From positions 16,618,501-16,682,500 of the forward strand of contig NC_135247.1 of the NCBI RefSeq assembly GCF_947623445.1: a stretch of DNA of 64,000 nucleotides. The letters are read 5' to 3'. This DNA comes from Clavelina lepadiformis (lineage: Eukaryota > Chordata > Ascidiacea > Aplousobranchia > Clavelinidae). The notes under the pieces are model-generated. The model was not told the DNA's origin and did no database searches. It saw only the letters and a list, made by a program, of their open reading frames with translations. The position numbers and the translations under genes were made by a program. Within the stretch, counting starts at the first letter, position 1. Every line of letters begins with the position of its first letter. Shown in pieces: positions 49,101 to 59,000 of the stretch.

Positions 49101-50322
49101 AGTGCTGGCCCTGCTTCACACACTTTCAATGAATATTGGGAGTTTGATCAAGTTAGCGTAACAACACATGAAAAGGTTTGACAATAACAAACCCAGACCG
49201 ACCTTTTTAATGTTTGATCTACAGACAAGTCGACCGGACATGTTGAAATCGCTGCACGAGAATGGTCAGTTTAACTTCAACTTGGAGCTACATCCAAACG
49301 ACATAACTCTTGGGGGATGTGCCGATTGCTATAACGGCCGACTAATTGCAATGCACGTTGAACTAAGCGGCAAAGCACAACCCCGGAGTGTACCTTCCAC
49401 GTAAGAAACAAAAATTATTGTTTGACGTATACCAGCATTATTAGTTATTTTTGTTGTTAAAGAGCAATTTTTAAGCTTCTAGATCTTGTCGTTGAGTAAT
49501 TGGCAACCAAGGCAAGATAACCAGGTCACCCAGCACTTGCCATTCATGTATTTTGAGTTATCACGTTTATATTATATATCTTTTTCCCAATTCAGGCTAT
49601 TTCCATATCTCATTCATGCTGTATTTTAAAAAGGATTTATGTCAAAGTGTCCCACATGGGCAACTCTCACTTCCTTCTTCCATCTCGCAACGGTTCAGGG
49701 ACGATTATTCGTTTCCAAGAAACACCGGAAGATGTTGATGGAGGTCACGTGATGTATTTCAAACTGAACAGTCCGGTCCAATCAAGGCAGGATCCATCTT
49801 TAGAGGAAAAGTTTCTCAAACCGGTCTGGAAAAAATGTTCACGCTTGAACTAGCTACCGTAATACCAAATATATTGCCTAGAAATATATTGCAAGAAATG
49901 TCTGATTTGTCTTTTAATGGAGTCATTTTACTTTGCAGGGCAACAGATTTTGCGAAAACAGTAACGAAGCTGGAGATTTTTTTGGTGGACGACCATGCAA
50001 AAGTCCGTACGCATCATACGTTGTAACGGTTCCTAAAGGCAACTTTGTGTGTAGTCTGGACCCTAACGATTTTGTGTCGGGATCAAACTGCAGAGATTTG
50101 GACTATACAAAGTAAGTTATCAAATCGATTAAATAGTATTGTAAATGAGATAAACGTACGTAGTTTGCGAATTATGCTGAATTTACTTATAACCGATATA
50201 GGTTCGACACCATTCGAGTGTACGCAAAGGTCAAATCCTGGAGCAATTATGCAGCTCAAGAAACTTTTGCGTCAAGGAGAGTGAGCGATCTTAGCCAAGA
50301 ATTTTCAAACATGATACTTTAA
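37182..50322 (+). CDS. Giant secreted mosaic protein: 11 H-type lectin domains + Gly-rich + helical effector-like region, 43 exons
   Basis: Exons: 37182-37242, 37334-37457, 37648-37784, 38292-38415, 38535-38671, 38797-38920, 38986-39122, 39388-39511, 39639-39775, 39900-40023, 40117-40250, 40619-40742, 40840-40976, 41065-41188, 41300-41436, 41545-41671, 41771-41907, 42445-42571, 42689-42825, 42907-43030, 43109-43245, 43773-43896, 44009-44145, 44275-44446, 44565-44727, 45050-45208, 45339-45486, 46135-46315, 46391-46574, 46641-46841, 46949-47089, 47273-47479, 47553-47684, 47820-47896, 47975-48140, 48275-48373, 48495-48616, 48715-48838, 48996-49175, 49225-49400, 49634-49823, 49939-50111, 50202-50322. 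They sum to 6051 nt, one open frame of 2016 residues ending in TAA. Seen: signal peptide (LTCLWLAVLQCSSG); eleven 87-residue repeats; Gly-rich/collagen-like segment; a Cys-rich insert; helices with a hydrophobic stretch; a Cys-containing C-terminal part. Known: H-type lectins bind GalNAc/Gal in discoidin and snail agglutinins. Inferred: a carbohydrate-targeted secreted effector. Weak points: the end of exon 1 (37248 is also possible), the start of exon 31 (46928 also in frame), the donor of exon 41, and GC donors after exons 25, 27 and 37. Confidence 0.82.
37334..44145 (+). other. Array of eleven H-type lectin domains (gene 1), each a two-exon module
   Basis: Every domain is one exon of 124 nt (127 in repeats 8 and 9) plus one of 137 nt (134 in repeat 5). 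The module starts and ends in phase 1, with an internal phase-2 intron at the same codon, in ...YPDR|F.... The consensus of the first half is GSxSNTLNWxIxFPxPY, then PxVxAWVRGDxxYPDR. The second half is FxVxVxSIDxNGFDFxVRRL, then DQxKGWKQxPxLYWxxxGD. The FP.PY...P.V, NGF and final YW positions fit the six-stranded H-lectin fold (discoidin I, Helix pomatia agglutinin). Repeats 10 and 11 are the most diverged. Repeat 11 has lost the GWKQ signature (it reads SGQRLKVYW). Confidence 0.8.
42058..42401 (+). mobile_element. Short hAT transposon with perfect 8-bp target duplication, inside the lectin gene
   Basis: The ends CAGGGGCAGGCAAC and GTTGCCCGCCCCTG are inverted repeats with one mismatch. The target duplication ctttatca is present on both sides (42050-42057 and 42402-42409). 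Subterminal sequence has the cggcccgcgggccgg motif typical of several animal hAT families. The inside encodes only the transposase C-terminal dimerisation segment (ICEQTFSTMNINKTKLRSK), so it is an internally deleted copy. It sits in the intron between lectin repeats 8 and 9, with its end 43 bp from the next acceptor. Confidence 0.88.
44275..46574 (+). other. Gly-rich, collagen-like middle segment of the mosaic gene (exons 24-29)
   Basis: After the lectin array comes a region containing KKLSIYARNLVSNGNTLTLQ. Gly-rich stretches follow: GRENQDGLAGKNG, GNKGQDGGAGNNGND, GRPGPNGDAGGDG, GAGGTPAEHGYGGIGGKGG and GPNGGQGATGQDG. They resemble collagen-like G-x-y runs but are broken by ordinary sequence. 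A Cys-rich insert (CGVDCDCYSTC ... SCLKDNVHC) lies in exon 29. These short G-runs probably form an extended linker; a true triple helix is doubtful given their length. Confidence 0.65.
45564..46080. repeat. (GAATGAGT)n minisatellite, about 60 copies, in an intron of the mosaic gene
   Basis: An almost perfect 8-bp tandem repeat of about 500 bp lies between exons 27 and 28. Small deviations (gaacgaat, aatgagtaaatg) occur only in the first and last few units. Homogeneity indicates recent expansion. On the minus strand it creates long spurious open frames with an IHSFTHSL period. Confidence 0.98.
46641..48838 (+). other. Helical region with hydrophobic segment in the mosaic gene (exons 30-38)
   Basis: Exon 30 starts with GDSGQAEELVLRRVDSVKKW and has a charged helical pattern. 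Exon 31 contains GFDYYGNTKEYAPDLDW. Exon 32 encodes about 69 residues with the heptad-like spacing of a long amphipathic helix (REVQNIMHSVVTDANRKSEL ... KQLEAIMDSEMEQIKILL). Exon 33 has a hydrophobic stretch, FLKALVGVVFSIVKAV. Further helices follow (exons 34-38, e.g. LYQQQEDMILHSLYELSKAY). A long helix, a hydrophobic segment and more helices is the layout of several alpha-helical membrane-inserting proteins. That comparison rests on layout alone and not on recognised homology. Confidence 0.5.
48996..50322 (+). other. C-terminal region of the mosaic gene (exons 39-43)
   Basis: Encodes about 280 residues with alternating beta-like sequence: FNFNLELHPNDITLGGCADC, IYVKVSHMGNSHFLLPSRNG, SGTIIRFQETPEDVDGGHV and KSPYASYVVTVPKGNF. 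Paired cysteines occur (CADC; FCENSN, RPCKS, FVCSLD, NCRD) and suit a secreted, disulfide-containing beta domain. The family was not recognised. The region ends with FDTIRVYAKVKSWSNYAAQE and a short tail before TAA. Confidence 0.6.
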
Positions 50323-53076
50323 CTTTCTTTGCAAAGTTTGCGAGATATAAACTTAGATCTACTGCAATTTGTTGTAAATATACATCAACAATATTAGTCA
50401 TTTTCAGTTGTCATTAACTCTTTCAGAGATACAAAAATGGTAAATTTTGCATGTTTATATGTAAACGAACAGTATCATCGAAGTGTTTAACGAATTTTCC
50501 CGAGATGTCATTATCTTAAAAGGATTTTACAAAGATGCAAATCGTTTTTCATTGCACGTTTTACGTTCGTTTCACATAGCTCTTTAAATTTTTAATGTTT
50601 AACTGTATTGTTAATTAAAGTGACTGTTTTTAGCAAACACCAGTTTTCTGTTGCTGTTATGTGACGTCAACATTTAATATAAGAACAGAAATAAGACCGA
50701 AATAATTTTAGCTAGACTATTATTAAATTTACAATGAATATGTCATTGGAGCCAGTCGTTACACTTTGTGTTCATGCATCGTGAGTTTAAAAGAGTTGTT
50801 TTCTTATTGTTTCTTGTGTTTTACGAAAAGTGAAGGTAAAAAAAACGACGTAAAGGTATTGTTTTGTCCCAAATTCGCCTGTTACACAGTACATATAGTA
50901 GTTGTAGATCGATCAATTCCCTGGGAGCCATCTATAACATAAAAAAAACGTAAAAAAACTTTTTACTATGTCACACTGATGTTGGCTTAATTCATGCAAT
51001 TGCCAATTGTAACTCAGCTTGCTTGCACCAACAATTATCATTAATTGAAATTATAACGCTGACAAGGTCGCTATATTTACAGCATCGGACGCTTGTGTTT
51101 GTGTTAAAACCACGGGCTCACAGATGACTTCAAAAGCATAGTTGTTTGTTGAACGAATACCGGAATATATTACCGTTTGAAACCGGTGTTACGTGGTCCC
51201 TGTACGCTTTGCTCAGTGTGTTTCAGATAATCCATGAAAATGATAGTTTAATGTTCTGTGTCACGCATATTTGTCACATTGTCACATATATTTGTTCTGT
51301 TTCATCCATATTTTGCACTTTTTGCTTTAACAGGTGTACGTGAAATGTTCATGCACGCACGAGTACATGTTATTATACTGGAAAGGCGGACTGATGCTTT
51401 GAAGTGAAAAGATTTTTTGAATATGTAGGTTTTAATATGCATAAAATGTTCCTTTCAGTTAATATATGCGGGCTTAATTGATCTCTAATTGGATAGCTGA
51501 TGAAGGTCCATTAGGTAAAACATGTCGTTTTCACACCGTTACAAAAATATTATACAAACTGTTCTCTCTTATAACCGCTGACTATTTGTGAAGAAATTAC
51601 CTCGCTGTTAATTTTTCATACTTGTATATAATAGGCCCAGATCGTAAACATTTCATTGCGTAAGGTGTGTTTATAAGGAGCGAAACAAAATGCCTGGCTT
51701 AGCACATATCCTTTAGCCAGAAATCCGCACTGTTTCTATCGCCAGAAACGGATGTGAAAAGGTTCCTGTCTCAAAATGTCACACCATTTACCATCGCGCT
51801 ATTGGGCCTAAGTGTTATTGGTATATTGAACGCAATGATGACTTTAAAGTCGTCATTGTTTTTGATAGAGATCCGGATAAAACCGGTATAAACCAGGTGC
51901 ATGCAAGATTGAAAGACAATTTATTGCTTTTATTTCGTAAATTCATTTTGTGACTAGCAAAACTGTACAGCATTTTTAAAGCAAAAAACATTGTACAGTT
52001 ACAATGCAAGTAACTTAACTGCTTTAATAAATAGTCATTTTAGCCTGCGATTGAGATGAAAAATATAACTTTGAGGTGCTCTAAAATGTCTATTTCCCGT
52101 GTTGCCAATGTAATAGCATAATGATAACCATTTACTTGCATTGATGTTCGTTCAATTAACCGCCAAAACGAAATAGGGATAAATTTCTTTATACCTGAAC
52201 GCAGCAATCAAACTGCTTGACCTGTATTTCTGTCTTCGAAGGTAGCTACAAATTGAGTGACAGCTCAGATGAAGATGTCAGTGACAGCCACGCCTATAAC
52301 GTTTATGTTTGGCAAAAATTGCGTAATTCTTTTTTCGCAGCGGCATCCTTAGCTATAATAAACACATCACATACTGTCCTATACCATCAATGTGTTATAG
52401 GTAGCTGCTGAGTGTTCGCCCAGTTTAGATTATTTTGAGATGGTTATGGTGGTGGTTATTAAAAGATCAACAAAGAACACACATAGATGTGAAACGGGTT
52501 AGTTTGTGTGTACAACAGGGAAAAGAGAAAAGGGCCGAAAAAAATCCATTTTCTGTTTTCGAAAAACTATTGTTTGTAGATTTTTGAAACTATCCTTTTT
52601 AAGATACCGAATCGTAAATAAATGGCAGAGATAACGTCCAAAGTTCGATTGATATCAAACGGCATTAAAACATTTTTCGAAAAACTGCAGTTTTACTGTA
52701 GTATACCAGTTATTAATTAAACCTGATCTTTATACAGATACCTTTATGGTACAGTATTAGCAATACAGCCTAAAGAATAATTCGTTCAATAAGCGGAATT
52801 TTTCCTCATCATGCCTTGTCAAGAAGGTAATAAATTTAAGATAAATTTAAAGTAAAGAAAATTTTTATGCATAGAAGAACTTGTCTTCTTTTCTTTAAAC
52901 GTTAAATACTTGACACACGTTGTAGAAGAAATACTTTAGATATATGTAAAAATAAACGTTCTTTACTTAAGCGAATGTTTCGAAAATAGGCGGTTTAATG
53001 CATTTACAGCAATGCGTCACCTCTATATGCCACGATATAAAACTCCAACATCACATTATGCTGTTTTCAATCTTAG
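50323..53076. other. Region between the two lectin genes
   Basis: This should contain the promoter and first exon(s) of the second lectin gene. The best signal-peptide candidate is an ATG at 50775 (MHREFKRVVFLLFLVFYEK). Its only usable donor gives phase 2, while the first lectin exon needs phase 1, so an extra small exon would be required. A second candidate is the short ATG exon at 52812 (MPCQE, then gtaata), which has the right phase but no hydrophobic core. Reading straight through from 53058 (MLFSILGTQTLRG) is a third option. None is convincing. Confidence 0.35.
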
Positions 53077-56000
53077 GAACTCAAACTTTAAGAGGGTCAA
53101 GATGTAACTTTCCTACATTCCGAGCTCAGTTTCCGATTCCTTATTCTTCTCCACCTGAAGTGGAAGCTAATGTAGTTGGAAATACTCGTTGGCCAGACAG
53201 GTGATAATGTTGTGAAGTCTTCAGTATCTTGGCTTATCATGCACAACGCATATGACCCGGCCTTTTATTAACCAAAGCATTGTCTGTTATTGATTATAAA
53301 TGTCATATGCTTATGTTGTGCGCAGGTTTAGCACGGAGGTTGTAAGTGTTGACGAGGATGGATTTTCTGTCAAAGTACAACGTTTAGATCGTAACTGTGG
53401 CTGGGGGCAATGGCCAAATCTTACATGGAAAGCTGAAGGCGACCAGCTACCTTCGCCTCTGGGTATAACCCTAGTAAACCTTTTGTGACTCTTCTATTTC
53501 CGATAGTTGCAAATATGGGTTTGCTAAGAAAACTTTAAAAGTTTAAAGACATGAACGTTCAACTTTTTTGCAATGCGCAGGTTCCTGTTTTATCAAGAAC
53601 TCTTGCAGAAACACCCTCACTGCCGGGTATCAATTCGAAATTCCTTACAAGGACACACCTGAAATATGTGTTTGGGTGAGAGGCGAGCCAAGATGGCCGG
53701 ACAGGTAAGTAATTAGGATGAAGTATATGTTAAGAGTACAGAAAACTGTACTTGGAAAAGACGAAACGTAAAAGACTTATTACGAATTGACCCATCACTT
53801 GTTATAGCTGTTCACTTTTTCTATTTAATCTTTGTAAATTTAGGTTCAGCTGCAGTGTGACTAGGTCAGACAGGTTTGGATTTAACTGTCTCGTAAGGCG
53901 TTTAGACCATCCTGGTGGTTGGGGACAACGCCCTAAGATGTTTTGGTCTGTCAAGGGTGACCCAGTGCCCTCAGCTCAAGGTATTCACAAATTTATTGAA
54001 TTTACATACAAGCAAGAGAATATTTTTTCAAAAAGGTTTGAAGCCAAATTAGGGTGCAAATTGTACAGGATCTTATCTATCTTTGTTCTTTAACGTTTGG
54101 TAATTTGTGCCCAGGTTCTCAGGTCGTTTGCAATTCGCGTCAAAATACGGTTTCACTATCGATCTCATTTCCTTTTCCTTACTGCAAAACACCTACCGTT
54201 TTTCCTTGGGTCCGGGGCGACCAAAGATGGCCGGACAGGTTCCAAACCCATTCAATTTTATCTCACACTTATTAACATAACACTGTTGGAAGTAATAACA
54301 CCAAAACTTAAAAAATAATAAATCTTTACATCAAACGTTCTAGTAATAAGGTATATACTGAATAATAATATTATTTTACAAGCGCAGAAATGTTATTTTT
54401 TCAGGTTTAGCTGTACAATAAACAGGTTGGATGAAAATGGATTTGACTGTCTGGTGCGACGCTTAGACGTGAGTTCTGGCTGGGGGCAGAGACCTACGTT
54501 GTATTGGTGCACGGATGGGAAAACAGAAGTTTTGGACGTTGATGGTAAAAAGCAGTTAACGCGTTTGCTTTGAGTGCGCGTATGACTCTTCCCTAACATA
54601 GGCTTTTATTTAAATTCAGGAAAACATTTTAACATAACTATCGCATCAAGTTAAGCAATCATCATATCAATTATTTGCCAGTATTAATATCGTATAACAG
54701 CAAAATTGTAAAAGTAACATTGTTTAAAAGGCTTTGGACATTACAATACTTGCAAAATAATTACCTCACTTTAGCCGGAACTTAAAAGTTTTGTTTGATT
54801 TGGTAAAGGTAGCCAAGTCATAAGTAACTCGAGGTGTAACACCATGACTACTTACACCGCTTTCGACTTACCGTACAAAAAGCCACCAAAAGTATGCGCG
54901 TGGGTGAGAGGGGAAACAAGGTGGCCGGACAGGTATTGATAACCTAAAAGAAGAACACACAAAAACAATAAAATTGTTGAAAGGTAATTTTCAGTTTGAG
55001 ACAAATTTTTAACTTTTTAGATTCAGTTGTGTGGTGACCACCACCACCATCTTTGGCTTTGAGTGTCAGGTGAAACGATTGGACCGTTCTTGCGGATGGG
55101 GACAAAAACCAAAGCTACACTGGAATGTAACTGGAACTCATGTATCCCAACCTCAAGGTGTTTATGACAAAGTGTTGTACTTAAGGATTAGAAAATGCAA
55201 ACAAATATCATGTAGTATTTCAAGCAAAGTTTACCAGAGTCTTTGAGCAAGGTTACGTCTTGATTGCCCCACAAGATTCCACATAACACGTGAAAAGTTT
55301 GGCTGGTAAAGACAAACACTTATGCCTCAATATGTTCGATCGATTATTTTGCTTTCACACAGGTTCAAGAAACATAGGATCATCAAGAACTGCAAGTATT
55401 TCTACCCGGGTTGAATTTACAGTGGCTTGCACTAATGTTCCAAAAGTTATAGCTTGGGTCATTGGAGACAAAAGATACCCGGACAGGTAAGATAATTACA
55501 AGGCTTTTTGCATCTACCGCAAATACTCAAGTTAATATATGCAGATGTTGAGAATTTATTCATGATCTTTTTCCATCGCAAAATTTTAGATTTGACGTCG
55601 ATATTGAAACGGTGGGCAATACAGGCTTTGATTGCTTAATCACACGTCTCGATCAAACGCGCGGCTGGGGACAGAACCCGACAATCTATTGGTGTGTACA
55701 AGAGGAGGAGGAGGAAGAAGTGGAAGAGGAAGAGGAAGAGGAGGAGGAAGAGGAAGAGGAAGCTGATGGTAACTTGTATTTTTTTCTATACATATTTTGC
55801 GGCCAAACGGGTTTGTAGCAAGAAAAAAAAAAAGAATTCAGAAAAACTGCACACCGCTCTATAAAGTTTTTTTATTGGTATCTCACTAACAAAATACTAA
55901 GGAATGGTTTATTGCCTCATTCAGGCTCATGCGAAATCGGTAGCTCAACTGAAGAAACAAAATGCATTTGGATACCGTTCCCAATTCCGTTTAAAAAATG

Positions 56001-59000
56001 TCCAAAAAGTATTGTTGCTTGGGCAAAAGGAGCTCGAAGATGGCCCGACACGTAATTGTCTGCGATATGCATACGAGCGATTACAATTGCCTTCTTGTTA
56101 TTTAAACTACATGAAATGTTTCTATCAAATTTGATTTTTAACTGCTTCAGGTTCAGCGTTGAGGTAGATTTGATTAAAAGGAATGGATTCAACTGCACTA
56201 TAACACGTACAGATGAAGACACTGGATGGGGACAACTTCCTATGCTCTATTACAATACCATAGGAAAGAAGAAGCCTGCCAAACCCGACGGTAAACTTCG
56301 CCACATTTCTTATTTAAAATCTCTACTTTTACAAGAACTTTTGTTTTTATAAACTCGTTATCTCGCATCGGTCCTATTTCGATTCTTTTGGCAATCATAT
56401 GTAATGCATTAAATCAGACACCTTTGTAGAAATAGTGAAAGGACATATTATTAGCACAGAGTGATAGACTTATTTAAATACTAAAAGTAGTTTAAATAAA
56501 ACCTGATTCTTTTTTTCTGTTTAGGCTTCGCCGGCTTGCCCAGCTCGAGTCATAACGTCTTTTCCCAGAAGTTCGATTTTTCCGCCACATACTTGAAGCC
56601 ACCACAAGTTTGTGCATGGGTCGTGGGAGATGGAAAATATCCAGACAAGTATGAAAGCATTTATTTCAGGCCAATTTAATCAAAGTCTTTTTATTTAATG
56701 GACAACTTTAAATAAAATTTATGACCAACTTGATGAAAATTGGGAACTTTTACCAAAGGTGTACCAGTTAAGTATGTAGCTGAAGTTTCACCATTTTGTC
56801 ACAGATTCGATTGTACAATTAACCAAGTAAGCACAACTGGATTTGATTGCTCCATCCAACGTGTCGATGAATCATGTGGCTGGACTCAAACTCCTAAACT
56901 GTACTGGTACGTTGAAAACGAAGTGGAAAAGCCTTCAAAACCTCAAGGTATTACTGGTTTCCAAACTTATATTGATAATATTTGCGGTTAAACTACTGCT
57001 TTATATTAATTTAGATTTCATTTTCCCCGTTTAAATCCCTTCCAAATATATAGGTACCGTAGAAATAGCGATTTCGGACAGCAGCTCAGTTACTGGGTTG
57101 GTGGATTTTGACGTTTCTTATGTAACTGCACCCAAACTGGTGGTCTGGCTGGATATTGGACAGGTTTTAACTGGCAGGTTAGCAATCTTAAGTTAAGAAA
57201 AATAGAATGCTTTTTGACGCAGTAATTCACAATGGAAGTTGTTCGAATAATCTTTATTAAATATCGTTACACACTCTAACAGATTCCAAGTATCAATTAC
57301 CACCTTCCAAGAAACTGGATTTCAATATAAGATCGAACGCTTGGACAGCGATGATGGATGGGACAGTGCTTTTCAGTTATGCTGGAAAGCCACCGGCAAG
57401 AAGGCGCCAGAACCTGATGGTATAATGGAGTTGCTTTGTGCTGAATCCGTTGGCAGCAAGTGGCTACGTTTTGCTGGATCATATTTGCTACGCCTTAAGA
57501 TACTACACAAAAACTTGTTTCTTTTCATAACGCTAACACTGTTTAAGTAACTTTGATCAAATTGTTTTTTGAAGATGAGCAAGAAATTGAATGTTCCGAT
57601 GAGAACAACAAAGTGGTGCGTGTCGAGTTTCGACGCCCTTATGTGAAAGCACCAAAACTTACCGTTTGGGTCAGAGGACAATCAAACTATTCTGACAGGT
57701 GACATAACTAGGTTCTATCAATTTAGTTGTAATACTATATCAAGGTTAAACTATACGCCATTTAGTGAGTAATTTTGTGTAATACTGCTGTTATACCTTA
57801 TAGCTGGAAACTTCTTAAATGGACACAATAACTTGTCTGTTGACAAATAATGTTGCCATCGTATAGTTAACGTTTTCTCTTTATTGTTCGCCAATTTTCT
57901 GTCTAAAATTTATGCTGTATCCTGGATTAGATTTGCTCTTAAACAAATTAAAGTTGACCAACTCGGATTCTCTTGCAAAATCAAACGTTTGGACGACGAC
58001 TGTGGCTGGAATCAAAAGTTAAAGATCTTTTGGAAAGCAAAAGGAGAATTTGGTTTACCACCACAAGGCAGGTTCAGTCATTAGTTTGGATTTTTTATGC
58101 GAGTATAATTATTAACGGGACACTTGATTGCCATGTAACAGGTGCTCAGAAAATTGGCTGTTCGGAAAGTAACACTTTAACAGGGCGTTTGACCTATCCT
58201 CTTCAATACCTCGAAGTTTTCAAGCTGTCCGCTTGGATAAAGGGAGAAATTACATCCTCAGATAAGTAGGAAATTTAATGCCATTTAATGAATTCAAGCG
58301 GTTGTGTACCACAGAATATTGCTTATATACGCAGTAAAGCAGAACAAAATTTGCCTTGGTTGGTCTATTATTAAAAATTCATCTAGTGTTAGCTGATTAT
58401 GCTTGAAAGTTCACTTTTTTTTGGTGTAGGTTCGAAATTGACATTCAGTCCGCTGATCATTGCGGCTTTGATTTCGAGATCACCAGAACGGATAAGGAAT
58501 GTGGGTGGGAAACGAGCCCTATGCTATATTGGTGTGTGGAAGGGGTACCAGGACCCGCACATCAAGGTAGAAAATTATGACGTTTTTTGAAATCGAATAG
58601 ACGTCGTTAAGCAATCTTTTTGTGCCTTGCGATGAGATACGTCAAGGTGTAGAATTATAGCTAACATGAATTCTTCTTTATTTTCAGGGTCCTGTACAGT
58701 AAACGCTTCTAGCTGCAACAGTCCAAAAATCTGGTGCGTGTTTCCCATCCCTTATGCTAACACTCCTGAGGTAACGGTTCGAGCGGAAGGCGACGAAAGA
58801 TGTCCCGACAAGTAAAAATAGCCTCGTAGATTCTTCCTCAAAACCAAAACTAACTGTAACATTAAAATTAAAACATATAAACAGAACATAAGAATATATT
58901 TCTTTTCGTTTTACATGTTTCAGATTCAGTGTGGATATAGATACAGTAGACGAAAATGGATTTCAATGCACAATAACTCGTTTGGACGAAGATTGTGGTT

